Origin: Bosea sp. F3-2
Lineage (GTDB): Bacteria > Pseudomonadota > Alphaproteobacteria > Rhizobiales > Beijerinckiaceae
Direction: 5' to 3'
Assembly (NCBI RefSeq): GCF_008253865.1
Contig: NZ_CP042331.1
Span: 5,049,501-5,113,500 of the forward strand
DNA length: 64,000 bases
In this document: piece after piece, positions 50,839 through 59,533 of the stretch
Layout of the letters: the number at the start of each line of letters is the position of its first letter
Position numbering within the stretch: the stretch's first letter is position 1
The notes under the pieces: generated by a model
The model's input: the letters and a program-made list of their open reading frames with translations, nothing else
Database searches by the model: none
Told to the model about the DNA's origin: nothing
Translations under genes and position numbers: made by a program

Positions 50839-52017
50839 ATGCTCGACCTGTCGCCCGCCGGCCTGCAGCGCTGGACCTACGAGACGCTGATCCCGGCCTG
50901 GATCGCGCGCGCGGTCGATCGCAAGGCAGGCGGCTTCGTCGAGGAGTTTACGGCGGAGGGCCGGCCGCTCGCAGCACCCGATCGCGGCGCGCTCACCACA
51001 GCGCGCCTGACCTATACCTTCAGCCACGCTGCTCGGTTGAGCGGAAGCGGGCCGGCGCTTGAGGCGGCGCGCCATGGCTTCGCGCTTCTCCTGAAGACGC
51101 ATCAGGCCAACGGCTATGTGCCGAAGCGCTTCCTCCCCGATGGTGGGGCGAGCGTCCCGCGCCGCGACCTCTACGACCTCGCCTTCGTGCTCTTCGGCTG
51201 CGCGCATTATCACCGGGCGACCGGCGACGCCGCGGCCATCCGCCTGGCGGGGGCGACGATGGATCTGATCGAGTCGGAGCTCTCCGCGCCGCTAGGTGGC
51301 TATGCGGAAGATGATCTCGGCACGCTGCCGCGCCGGCAGAACCCGCATATGCATCTGCTCGAAGCCTTCCACGCTTTGGCCGAAGCGACCGGCGATCAGC
51401 GCTGGTTCGACGCAGCCGACGGCATCGTCCAGCTTGCGGCGGAGCGCTTCATCGATGCGAATGGTGCGCTGGGCGAGTTCTTCACGCCGGACTGGCAGCC
51501 CGTTGCGGGCGATGCCGGCCGGCTGCGCGAGCCCGGCCACCAGTTCGAATGGGTCTGGCTGCTGCATCACCATCACCGCTTGACCGGCTGGGACAAGGCG
51601 CGCGCGCTTGCCGACGGGCTCTACTGCTTCGGCCTCACGCAGGGGCTCGACCGTGATCCGGGATGCCCGCCATTGGTGCTTGACGGCGTGGACCCGAATG
51701 GCGCCGTTGTTGCCCTGACGAAGCTGCTCTGGCCGCAGACCGAGTTCATCAAGGCGCTCGGCGCGCGCTTCGAGTTCGCCGGGGACGAAGACGCCGGCGC
51801 ACGACTGCCGCAGCATATCGAGCTGATGTTTCGCCATTTCGTCGATGCGCGGACCGGGCTCTGGCACAACCAGCTCGATCATGCCGGTCAGCCTCTGCCG
51901 GTATCGCTGCCGTCCCGCGTCCTCTATCATCTCTTCCTGTGTCTGGCCGAGACGCTGCGGATCATGCCGCCTCCGGCCGTATCTCCGGAATCGGATGATG
52001 GAACAGGAGCGCGCTGA
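50839..52017 (+). CDS. AGE-family (N-acylglucosamine 2-epimerase-like) sugar epimerase/isomerase
   Basis: 392 residues from the ATG at 50839 (GAGGCGG upstream), eight bases after the ATPase stop. It has the alpha/alpha-barrel with the active-site histidine clusters RRQNPHMHLLEAFHAL near 158-173 and EPGHQFEWVWLLHHHHRL near 234-251, typical of N-acylglucosamine 2-epimerase, cellobiose epimerase and mannose isomerase relatives. Co-location with an amino-acid-type importer is unusual and hints that the importer might carry a sugar amine or similar. The substrate is unknown. The end overlaps the next small gene by 23 bases. Confidence 0.9.
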   Translation: MLDLSPAGLQRWTYETLIPAWIARAVDRKAGGFVEEFTAEGRPLAAPDRGALTTARLTYTFSHAARLSGSGPALEAARHGFALLLKTHQANGYVPKRFLPDGGASVPRRDLYDLAFVLFGCAHYHRATGDAAAIRLAGATMDLIESELSAPLGGYAEDDLGTLPRRQNPHMHLLEAFHALAEATGDQRWFDAADGIVQLAAERFIDANGALGEFFTPDWQPVAGDAGRLREPGHQFEWVWLLHHHHRLTGWDKARALADGLYCFGLTQGLDRDPGCPPLVLDGVDPNGAVVALTKLLWPQTEFIKALGARFEFAGDEDAGARLPQHIELMFRHFVDARTGLWHNQLDHAGQPLPVSLPSRVLYHLFLCLAETLRIMPPPAVSPESDDGTGAR

Positions 52018-52309
52018 CCCGGCAGGGTTCCCGATCCTCCGCGACGCCAGCGGGGCCTTCGTGCTGGACGCCGAGCGCATCGCGGCCCGCTTCGGCTGGT
52101 CGGCAGAGGAATGGCTGAGCATGCAGCGCCGCGGCCTCGTGACCAGCCGCGTCGAGCGCGGCGAAGGCGAGGATCAGGGCCGCTGGCGACTCTTCGTGCA
52201 TTGCGGCAACCGCCGCTGGTTCGCCATCGTCTCCGACGACGGCGCCGTGATCGAGGAGAAGCTCGATTTCCTGCCCTCGCCGCCGCGCCGCGGGTTTCGG
52301 TCGAGCTGA
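51995..52309 (+). CDS. Small DUF6522-like protein
   Basis: 104 residues; two adjacent ATG codons at 51995 and 51998 are possible starts inside the epimerase gene end. The sequence FGWSAEEWLSMQRRGLVTSRVERGE near 35-60 (in two parts), followed by DQGRWRLFVHCGNRRWFAIV, matches my recollection of the DUF6522 family of short proteobacterial proteins. No catalytic motif is evident. It is translated in a different frame from the epimerase and is probably coupled to it. Function is unknown. Confidence 0.6.
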   Translation: MMEQERADPAGFPILRDASGAFVLDAERIAARFGWSAEEWLSMQRRGLVTSRVERGEGEDQGRWRLFVHCGNRRWFAIVSDDGAVIEEKLDFLPSPPRRGFRSS

Positions 52310-52380
52310 CGACGTGTTTTCCGCGCAGCTCCGCATGTTCTAAGTTGACCCTGCCGTATGCAGAGGAATGGAGGCGGGCG

Positions 52381-52908
52381 ATGAACGAGACGGAGAAACC
52401 GGCCGAGCAAGGCGATAACCCGGTCTTCGACGGTGAGATCGGCATCCTGGCCCGCAGGCGGATCGAAGCGGGCATCATAGCGCCGATCTATGAGGAGATG
52501 CGCGAGCGCCTTGGCGAGGAGATGGCGCAATCGATTCTTGATCAGGCGATCCGCAAGGCTGCGATCGCGGCCGGGCAATCCTTCGCGGCGAAGACGCCGG
52601 GCGGCACCAGCCTGCGCAGCTTCCAGGAACTGCAGGCGCTGTGGACGCAGGACGACGCGCTCGTCATCGAAGTGGTCAAGGCGACGGACACTGAATTCGA
52701 CTACAACGTCCATCGCTGTCGCTATGCCGAGACCTATCGCGAGATGGGGCTCGGCAAGATCGGCCATCTGCTCTCCTGTAATCGCGACGGCGTCTTTTGC
52801 ACGGGCTACGACCCGCGCATTACGCTCGAACGCACGCAGACGATCATGGGCGGCGCGACCCACTGCAACTTCCGCTACACGCTGCAGCAGGAGCCGAAGG
52901 TCGGCTGA
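52381..52908 (+). CDS. L-2-amino-thiazoline-4-carboxylic acid hydrolase-like protein
   Basis: 175 residues from the ATG at 52381 (AGGCGGGCG upstream). It resembles the ATC hydrolase family (Pfam L-2-amino-thiazoline-4-carboxylic acid hydrolase): a helical N-terminal part (IEAGIIAPIYEEMRERLG), a central NVHRCRYAETYREMGLG with cysteine, then LLSCNRDGVFCTGYDP and GATHCNFRYTL. ATC hydrolases open the thiazoline ring toward L-cysteine, but many family members are uncharacterised. It is convergent with the large fusion gene, with only six bases between the stops. The true substrate is uncertain. Confidence 0.75.
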   Translation: MNETEKPAEQGDNPVFDGEIGILARRRIEAGIIAPIYEEMRERLGEEMAQSILDQAIRKAAIAAGQSFAAKTPGGTSLRSFQELQALWTQDDALVIEVVKATDTEFDYNVHRCRYAETYREMGLGKIGHLLSCNRDGVFCTGYDPRITLERTQTIMGGATHCNFRYTLQQEPKVG

Positions 52909-52914
52909 GGCGGC

Positions 52915-55900
52915 TCAGCGCGCCACCTCGACCTCGCGCAGGCAGATCCTCAGCCGGTCGAGGATCATCTCGACATCATCCGCGCCGATCGTCAGCGGCG
53001 GCCGGATCTTGAGGATGTTGTCGGCCGGCCCCTCGCGCCCGACCAGAATGCGCATCTCGCGCAGGCGATTCATGACATGGGCTGCCGCATCGGTCGCGGG
53101 CTCGAGCGTCTCGCGATCCGTGACCAGTTCAAGGCCGAGGAAGAGGCCGATACCGCGCACGTCGCCGACGCTAGCATAGTCCTTCGCCAGCTCGCGCATC
53201 CCGGAAAGCAGGCGCTCGCCCATCACCTTGGCGTTGGCCGAGAGCCCTTCCTCCTCGACGATGTCGAGCACCTCGGAGGCGATGCGGCAGGAGAGGTTCG
53301 AGCCGCCGAAGGTCGAGAAATACTCCGGTCCTTCGGCGAAGCGTTCGGCGATGGCGCGGGTCGTGATGACCGCGCCGATCGGGTGGCCGTTGCCCAGCGG
53401 CTTGCCGAGCACGACGATGTCGGGACGCACCGCCTGCTGCTCGAAGCCGAAATAGTAATCGCCGAGGCGGCCGAGGCCGGTCTGCACCTCGTCGGCGATG
53501 CAGACGCCGCCGGCAGCGCGGATGCGCTCATAGACCGCGGCGAGATAGCCGGGCGGCGGGATGATCTGGCCGCCGACGCTCGGGAAGGTCTCGGCGATGA
53601 AGCCGGCGACCTTGCCGCCGCGTTCCGCGATGGCGGCGAGCGCGCCGTCGACCTGCTGCGCATAATGCAGCGACCGGTCGGGATCGTCGCGGCGGAAGCG
53701 GCCGCGATAGTCATCGGCGACGTCGATAAGCTGCACCCAGGGCTTGCGGCCGCCCATGTTCGGCTTGTTGAACTTGTAGGCGGAGATGTCGATCGCGCCG
53801 GTGGTGTTGCCGTGATAGCCGTGATCGGGCGTGACGATGTCATAGCCGCCACTTGCGGCGCGCGCGAGGCGCAGCGCCAGTTCGTTCGCCTCCGAACCGG
53901 AATTGACGAAGAAGCAGACCTCAAGCTCCTTCGGCAGCTTCGCGGTAAGGCGTTCGGCCAGCGCCATCGGCGCGGGGTGCAGGTAGCGCGTATTGGAGTT
54001 CATCCGCGCGAGCTGGTCCATCGCGACGGCACGGATGCGCGGATGCGCGTGCCCGACATGCGGCACGTTGTTGTAGGCGTCGAGATAGGGCCGCCCCATC
54101 GTGTCGAAGAGATGGTGGCGCCAGCCGCGCAAGAAGGTGATCGGCCTCTTGTAACTGAGCTTGAGATTGGCGCCGAAGCGGGCCTTGCGCTCGGCCAAAA
54201 GCGCGGCCTCGTCGATCGGCTCGTAGGCGACGCGCTCGTCCGGCAGGTTGAGCAAGGCTGCGGGGTTCGGGCAGATCGCCTGCCAGAGCGCCCAGTCGTC
54301 GGGGTCGGCGACGCCCGGCCAGTCATGGCCCATGCCGTCGAGCGTCAGCGCAAGCTGGAAATGCAGATGCGGCTCCCAGCCACCATTTTCCTCGGCCGGG
54401 CCGAGTCTGGCGAAGGCCTCGCCTGCTGCGATCTCCTGGCCCGGTTTCAGCTTCGCCGCGCCATCGGCGGCGAGATGGCCGTAGAGGGTATGGAAGACAT
54501 CGCCCGCGGGCGTGCGGTGCTCGAGGATGACGACGCCGCCATAGTCGAGATGGCGCTTGCGGTTCTCGGCCAGCGCGACCCGGCCGGCCAGAGGCGCGCG
54601 GACCGGCTCGCCGGCAGGGGCGAAGATGTCGACCGCCATATGGATGGTGCGGCGGTTCGAAGCGAGCCAAGGGCCCTTGCGGAAGGCCTTGTCGGTATAG
54701 ACCAGCCGCGGCTCGCCATATTGGCCGATCCACCACTGCGAGGTGATGCCGATGGCGGGGCCGAGGTTCCGGGCCTCGTCAGCGCGCATGCTGAAGGGAT
54801 TCTGCGGGACCGTTGCGTCGGCGATGGCCAGCGAGCCGACCGGGAGATCGTCGAGGGCACGGCCCAGCACCGGCGCGAAGCTGCCGCGCTGGCCGGCGAT
54901 CCAGCTTGCGATGCGGCCGGCGGTGTCGGTGACGGGCAGGCCGCAGGCATTGCGCAGGCGGGCGCCCATCAATTCGCCGTCGATCGCGGGGTTTTCCAGC
55001 AGCCGCCAAGCCGGCGCCTGCGAGATGGTGACATAGGGGTCGCTCGGGCGGCTCTTGGCCTCGATCGTCGAGTTCACGACGCTGACGGCGAGCCGCATGC
55101 GGACGAGCGGCCAGATCAGGCCGATCTCCTCGGCACTCAAGGGCGAGACGGCGTGATAGCCGGCGACGAAGGCGGCGAGCGCGGCCTCGGGCGTCTCGTG
55201 GTCGAGGATGGCATAGGCCGCGGCGATGGCGATCTCGCAGACGCGCGGACCATTGGTGATGTCGCCGAAGTCGATCAGGCCACTGATCCCGGCGGGCTCG
55301 CCGAGGCGCGGCTGGACGAGGATATTGAAGTCGTTGAGGTCGTTGTGGATGGTCTGCTGCGGCAGCCGGTCGAGCGCGGGTTGCAGGGCCTCGAAGGCGG
55401 CGACGATCTCCGCGACGAGCTTGCGGCGCGAGCCTTCGAGCACGTCGAGATGCGGCTTGATCCAACCGGCCTTGGTCAGGTCCCACTTTGCCGCATCGGG
55501 CGAGGCCGTGACCTTGAAATCGCGCAAAGCGAGATCGAGCCGCGCGGTCAGCGCGCCGAGTTCGGAGAGGATTGCGGGCGTCTGCGGCCCGGCCTCGCCC
55601 ATCGGGATGCCGTCAAAGGCGCGCTGGACCCAGACCATGCGCTGGCGGCCTTCGGCATCCGCGACGTTCTGCCAGAAACGGCGGCCTTCGGCCGGGAGAA
55701 GGCGCGGCAGCGGCAATGTCGGATCGGCGGCCAGCACGTGGCTGATCGCAGCGCATTGCTGGTCGACCAAAGCGGGCTCGCCCTGCGGACGCATCGCCTT
55801 GATGATGACGTCGCCCTCAGGCGTCCGGCCGCGGAAGTTGAGATCGTACTCGCCGCCGAGCTGCCGCAGCCCGCCATCGATGCCGAACTGCTCGGCCACC

Positions 55901-55926
55901 CCACGCAACCAGACGTGTTCCATCAT
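52915..55926 (-). CDS. Fusion protein: APH-type kinase, LytM/M23-like domain, class-III aminotransferase
   Basis: A 1003-residue three-domain protein. Residues 1-330 form an aminoglycoside/hydroxylysine-kinase-like phosphotransferase with HNDLNDFNIL (194-203) and IDFGD (218-222). Residues about 395-535 resemble an M23/LytM peptidase with IHMAVD (His429, Asp433) and PHLHFQL (His520, His522). Residues about 580-1000 are a PLP class-III aminotransferase with NSGSEANE (675-682), DEVQTGLGR and PLP-lysine K842. In animals the related kinase and phospho-lyase act in sequence on hydroxylysine or phosphoethanolamine, so kinase plus lyase on an amino alcohol is a fair guess. The role of the LytM part is unclear. 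No signal peptide is visible, so the protein is probably cytoplasmic. Confidence 0.88.
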   Translation of the reverse strand: MMEHVWLRGVAEQFGIDGGLRQLGGEYDLNFRGRTPEGDVIIKAMRPQGEPALVDQQCAAISHVLAADPTLPLPRLLPAEGRRFWQNVADAEGRQRMVWVQRAFDGIPMGEAGPQTPAILSELGALTARLDLALRDFKVTASPDAAKWDLTKAGWIKPHLDVLEGSRRKLVAEIVAAFEALQPALDRLPQQTIHNDLNDFNILVQPRLGEPAGISGLIDFGDITNGPRVCEIAIAAAYAILDHETPEAALAAFVAGYHAVSPLSAEEIGLIWPLVRMRLAVSVVNSTIEAKSRPSDPYVTISQAPAWRLLENPAIDGELMGARLRNACGLPVTDTAGRIASWIAGQRGSFAPVLGRALDDLPVGSLAIADATVPQNPFSMRADEARNLGPAIGITSQWWIGQYGEPRLVYTDKAFRKGPWLASNRRTIHMAVDIFAPAGEPVRAPLAGRVALAENRKRHLDYGGVVILEHRTPAGDVFHTLYGHLAADGAAKLKPGQEIAAGEAFARLGPAEENGGWEPHLHFQLALTLDGMGHDWPGVADPDDWALWQAICPNPAALLNLPDERVAYEPIDEAALLAERKARFGANLKLSYKRPITFLRGWRHHLFDTMGRPYLDAYNNVPHVGHAHPRIRAVAMDQLARMNSNTRYLHPAPMALAERLTAKLPKELEVCFFVNSGSEANELALRLARAASGGYDIVTPDHGYHGNTTGAIDISAYKFNKPNMGGRKPWVQLIDVADDYRGRFRRDDPDRSLHYAQQVDGALAAIAERGGKVAGFIAETFPSVGGQIIPPPGYLAAVYERIRAAGGVCIADEVQTGLGRLGDYYFGFEQQAVRPDIVVLGKPLGNGHPIGAVITTRAIAERFAEGPEYFSTFGGSNLSCRIASEVLDIVEEEGLSANAKVMGERLLSGMRELAKDYASVGDVRGIGLFLGLELVTDRETLEPATDAAAHVMNRLREMRILVGREGPADNILKIRPPLTIGADDVEMILDRLRICLREVEVAR

Positions 55927-56096
55927 CTCTCCCCCGCCGTGGAGCTGCTTGGCTCCGCGCTCGTTTCCTCAGCCCCGGCCGAATCGGTCGACGCCGTCTT
56001 CCATAGCCAGAAAGGCGGCTGGTTTGATCCCGCAAAGTTTGCGGGACGGCGACCGTCGGGATGCGTTGGGCGTATCTACGTTGAAAGAAAATACTC

Positions 56097-56191
56097 CGTC
56101 ATCCCGGACAAGCCGCGAAGCGGCGCCGATCCGGGATCCATCGTAAAGCGCGGCGCCCTACGATGGATCCCGGGGCAAGCCCGGGATGACG
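56097..56191. repeat. GTCATCCCGG-type dispersed palindrome, copy 3
   Basis: It starts CGTCATCCCGG and ends CCGGGATGACG, with inner arms GATCCATCG/CGATGGATC. It occupies about a third of the 295-base gap between the ArgH stop (56222) and the fusion-gene start (55926); both genes are on the minus strand. The rest of the gap should hold the fusion gene's promoter. Confidence 0.8.
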
Positions 56192-56221
56192 GCGTGGTGG
56201 CAGTGCGAGCGATCAGATCGC

Positions 56222-57628
56222 TCAGCCCTCTGCCAGCCAGCGCTGCTTTGCCCGCGTGATCGCTTCGCGCACGGTATCGGGGGCGGTGCCGCCATAGCTG
56301 CGGCGGCTGCGGACGGAATGCTCCGGCGCCAACACTTCGAAGACCGCTGCGCCGATGCGCGGATCGATCGAGCGCATGCTGTCGAGGTCGAGGGCCTGCA
56401 AGGTGCAGCCCTTCGCCTCGGCCAGCGCGACGATGCGGGCGGTGATGTGGTGGGCGTCGCGGAAGGGCACGCCGGCCTCGCGCACCAGCCAGTCGGCGAG
56501 GTCGGTGGCGGTCGGGAAGCCGCGATCGAGGAAGGCGCGCATGTTTTCGGGTCGCACCGTCAGGTCGCGGACCATGCCGGTGGTGGCGGCGACGCAGAGC
56601 TCGACCGTCTCCAGCGCGTCGAACATCGGCTCCTTGTCCTCCTGCATGTCCTTCATGAAAGTCATCGGCAGGCCCTTCACCATCATCAGCATGGCGGTGA
56701 GCGAGCCGACGACACGGCCGGTCTTGCCGCGCACCAGCTCGGCGGCGTCCGGGTTGCGCTTCTGCGGCATGATCGAGGAGCCGGTGGTGAAGGCGTCGGA
56801 CAGCGCGATGAAGCGGAAGCCGTCGCTGCACCAGAGCGTGATCTCCTCGTTGAGGCGCGAGAGATGCACGGCGAGCATCGAGCAGCAGAACAGCAACTCG
56901 CAGATATGGTCGCGCGAGCCGACCGAATCCATCGAGTTCTCGGTCGGGCGGGCGAAGCCGAGTTGTTCCGCAGTGACATGCCGGTCGATCGGGAAGGCGG
57001 TGCCGGCCAGCGCGGCGGCGCCGAGCGGCGAGACATTGGTGCGCTGGCGCGCGCCTGCGAGCCGTTCGCGGTCGCGGCCGAACATCTCGACATAGGCCAT
57101 CAGATGGTGGCCGAAGGTCACGGGCTGGGCGACCTGGAGATGGGTGAAGCCGGGCATGATCGTTTCCGCATGCTCGCTCGCCCGCTCGATCAGCGCCTGT
57201 TGCAGGTCGCGGATCACGCCGTCGAGCCCGTCGATGGCGTCGCGCATCCACAGGCGGACATCGGTGACGGCCTGGTCGTTGCGGCTGCGGGCGGTGTGCA
57301 GCCGTCCGGCCGGCTCGCCGATGATCTCCTTGAGGCGCGCTTCCACGTTCATGTGGATGTCTTCGAGATCGATGCTGAATTCGAGTTCGCCGCGGTCGAT
57401 CTCGCCGCGGATCTGGTCGAGCCCGGCCTGGATGCGCTCGTTGTCAGCCGCGGCGATGATGCCCTGGCGGGCGAGCATCGCGGCATGGACCTTGGAGGCG
57501 GCGATATCCTGTCGGTAAAGCCGATAGTCGAAGCCGATCGAGGGATTGATCCGGCGCATCACATCGGCCGGGGCGGAGGTGAAGCGACCGCCCCACATCT
57601 TGTTGGCGCCGGTGGTCTGGTCGGACAT
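56222..57628 (-). CDS. argH: Argininosuccinate lyase
   Basis: 468 residues from the ATG at 57628, the normal ArgH length. The fumarase/aspartase superfamily signature GSSIMPQKRNP is at 283-293, with HTARSRNDQ at 111-119 and GFTHLQ at 160-165. It splits argininosuccinate into arginine and fumarate. It is not next to argG here; instead it is divergent from an amino-acid aminotransferase and shares its promoter with it. It may serve arginine synthesis, or act on an arginine-derived compound with the neighbouring genes. The former is the safer reading. Confidence 0.93.
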   Translation of the reverse strand: MSDQTTGANKMWGGRFTSAPADVMRRINPSIGFDYRLYRQDIAASKVHAAMLARQGIIAAADNERIQAGLDQIRGEIDRGELEFSIDLEDIHMNVEARLKEIIGEPAGRLHTARSRNDQAVTDVRLWMRDAIDGLDGVIRDLQQALIERASEHAETIMPGFTHLQVAQPVTFGHHLMAYVEMFGRDRERLAGARQRTNVSPLGAAALAGTAFPIDRHVTAEQLGFARPTENSMDSVGSRDHICELLFCCSMLAVHLSRLNEEITLWCSDGFRFIALSDAFTTGSSIMPQKRNPDAAELVRGKTGRVVGSLTAMLMMVKGLPMTFMKDMQEDKEPMFDALETVELCVAATTGMVRDLTVRPENMRAFLDRGFPTATDLADWLVREAGVPFRDAHHITARIVALAEAKGCTLQALDLDSMRSIDPRIGAAVFEVLAPEHSVRSRRSYGGTAPDTVREAITRAKQRWLAEG

Positions 57629-57684
57629 GATGACGGCTCTCCGGGAGCGGCTGTGAAGCGGTTGCACAGGGATAGCAACCGCGT

Positions 57685-57706
57685 ATTGGACTGTAAATTC
57701 CAAAAT
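57685..57706. promoter_or_regulatory. TTGGACTG-type inverted motif upstream of the first aminotransferase
   Basis: TTGGA and TCCAA flank an 8-base spacer, just upstream of the predicted -35 box. A further GTCCAA half-site follows at 57717. The same TTGGACTG core occurs before the paralogous aminotransferase (61764-61794). It is a candidate site for the YheO/DauR-like regulator encoded between them. Confidence 0.5.
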
Positions 57707-57711
57707 CGACC

Positions 57712-57739
57712 TTGACGTCCAAATGATGCCCATCATACT
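57712..57739 (+). promoter_or_regulatory. Predicted sigma-70 promoter TTGACG-N16-CATACT
   Basis: A good -35 box and a fair -10 box at 16-base spacing, about 40 bases before the aminotransferase ATG at 57781. The TTGGAC-type motif just upstream would suit an activator. Confidence 0.5.
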
Positions 57740-57780
57740 CGCGGGAAATGTGGCGGATTGGTCGCCGCGGGATGGGCAGC

Positions 57781-58896
57781 ATGAAGATCGAAGAATTCAG
57801 CCTGGAGCGCATCCAGTCGCTCTATGAGAACACCGTCGAGTTCAATCTCTCCGACAGCGGCGTCCATCCTTATTCGCTGAACGAGCTGCTCAGCGCCGAT
57901 GAGCGCGCCAAGCTGATGGAGGTCGAGCTCGGCTATGGCTGGACCAATGGCGCGGTCGAGCTGCGCGAGGATATCGCCAAGCTCTATCGCAACCGGACCG
58001 CCGACGAGGTGATCGTCACCAATGGCTCGGCCGAAGCGAATTTCCTGATGGTGATGTCGCTGATCGAGCCGGGCGACGAGATCGTGGTCTTCGTGCCGAA
58101 CTACCTGCAGATCTGGGGCTGGGCGCGGGCGATCGGCGCCACGGTCAAGGAGGTGAAGCTGCACGAGGAACTGGGCTGGACGCCCGATCTCGACGAGGTC
58201 CGCAAGGCGATCACGCCGCGCACCAAGCTGATGACGATCTGCAACCCGAACAATCCGACGGGCAGTTTGCTGTCGCGCGAGACGATGGACGCGCTCGTCG
58301 CCATCGCCCGGGCGCAGGGCTGCTACCTCCATGCCGACGAGGTCTACAAGGGCGCTGAACTCGAAACCGACGAGCCGCCGAGCTTCGCCGATCTCTATGA
58401 GAAGGCGATCATCACCAGCGGCCTCTCGAAGGCGATGGCGCTGCCGGGTTTGCGGATCGGCTGGCTGGTCGGGCCGGCTGCCGAGATCTACACGGCCTGG
58501 CAGAACAAGGACTACACCTCGATCACGACGAGCGCGCTGAGCGAGCAGATTGCCCGCATCGTCGTCCAGCCGGCGAAGCGCGCCGAGATCCTGCAGCGGA
58601 GCAAGACCATCCTGCGGCAGAACCTCGCCTTGCTGAGCGATTGGGTGAAGGCGAATGACGCGTTCTTCTCCTTCGTGCCGCCGAAGGCCGGCGGCATGGC
58701 CTTCATCAAGTACAGCCACTCGATGAACTCGACCCAGCTCGTGCATCGACTGCGCGAGGAGCGCGGCATCATGCTGCTGCCGGGCGACGTCTACGGGCTC
58801 GACGGCTATATCCGCGTCGGCATCGGCGCGCCGGGTGAGCATCTCTCGGCCGGGCTCGAGCGCCTGAGCGACTATCTGAAGTCGCAGCCGCGCTGA
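57781..58896 (+). CDS. PLP-dependent class I/II aminotransferase, paralog 1
   Basis: 371 residues from the ATG at 57781. Fold-type I features are NPNNPTG (155-161), DEVYKG (186-191), PLP lysine K217 in SGLSKAM and Arg225 in GLRIGW. The N-terminal NLSDSGVHP (22-30) and GYGWTNG (51-57) are shared with the second aminotransferase at 60559, showing a common subfamily. The SGVHP motif is like what I recall in capreomycidine synthase (VioD)-type enzymes. With an ornithine-cyclodeaminase-family gene and argH adjacent, an arginine- or ornithine-like substrate is plausible. It starts a run of three plus-strand genes, followed 19 bases later by the regulator. Confidence 0.88.
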   Translation: MKIEEFSLERIQSLYENTVEFNLSDSGVHPYSLNELLSADERAKLMEVELGYGWTNGAVELREDIAKLYRNRTADEVIVTNGSAEANFLMVMSLIEPGDEIVVFVPNYLQIWGWARAIGATVKEVKLHEELGWTPDLDEVRKAITPRTKLMTICNPNNPTGSLLSRETMDALVAIARAQGCYLHADEVYKGAELETDEPPSFADLYEKAIITSGLSKAMALPGLRIGWLVGPAAEIYTAWQNKDYTSITTSALSEQIARIVVQPAKRAEILQRSKTILRQNLALLSDWVKANDAFFSFVPPKAGGMAFIKYSHSMNSTQLVHRLREERGIMLLPGDVYGLDGYIRVGIGAPGEHLSAGLERLSDYLKSQPR

Positions 58897-58915
58897 CGCC
58901 GGTCCTGGGGGAAGC

Positions 58916-59533
58916 ATGACGCCGGAACTCGCTCCTTACTTGGCCGTCTGCGATGCAGTCGCGCTGCTGTTCCGGCCGCATGCCGAGGTCGTGCTGCACG
59001 ATCTCGCCTCGCAGAGCGTCGTGCATATCGCCGGCAATTTCTCGCAGCGCGTGCTGGGCGAGCCCTCGCTGCTCGACGAGATCGGCTTCGATCCCAACGA
59101 GACGATTATCGGCCCCTATGAGAAGGTGAACTGGGACGGGCGCCGGCTGAAGTCGATCAGCATCGTGCTCTCGGCCGGAGGCAAGGCAGCCGGCGTGCTC
59201 TGCATCAATGTCGATGTCTCGCATTTCCATGCGCTGATGCAGACCCTTTCCGCCTTTGCGACCGTGCCGGTGGGCACGGAGAAGCCGCAGGCGCTGTTCA
59301 AGGAAGACTGGCACGAGCGCATCAACGAGTTCGTGCAGCAATGGACGCAGGCGCGCGGGCTCGCCGTGACCAATCTCAGCCGGGCCGAGAAGCGCGAGCT
59401 GGTGGCGGATCTCGCCGCCAACGGCGCCTTCGGCGGCCGCAATGCGGCAGCCTATATCTCGCGCATCCTCGGACTCGCCCGTGCGACCGTCTACAACTAC
59501 CTGAACCAGGCCAACGAGACCCCGGATGCTTGA
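58916..59533 (+). CDS. YheO/DauR-like PAS-HTH transcriptional regulator
   Basis: A 205-residue protein with GGGGGAAGC before the ATG. The N-terminal YheO-like PAS domain is at about 8-115 (HAEVVLHDLASQSVVHIAGN), and a C-terminal helix-turn-helix lies at about 150-200 (FGGRNAAAYISRILGLARAT, TVYNYLNQ). DauR of Pseudomonas, of this type, controls D-arginine catabolism. Here it overlaps the ornithine-cyclodeaminase-family gene by eight bases and lies between two related aminotransferases whose promoters share a motif, so it is probably their regulator. The effector is likely an amino acid. Confidence 0.88.
   Translation: MTPELAPYLAVCDAVALLFRPHAEVVLHDLASQSVVHIAGNFSQRVLGEPSLLDEIGFDPNETIIGPYEKVNWDGRRLKSISIVLSAGGKAAGVLCINVDVSHFHALMQTLSAFATVPVGTEKPQALFKEDWHERINEFVQQWTQARGLAVTNLSRAEKRELVADLAANGAFGGRNAAAYISRILGLARATVYNYLNQANETPDA

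Noticed and set aside
53077..56259. 1060-codon plus-strand frame opposite the large fusion gene
   Set aside because: The opposite strand encodes kinase, LytM and aminotransferase motifs in order; this frame has none.
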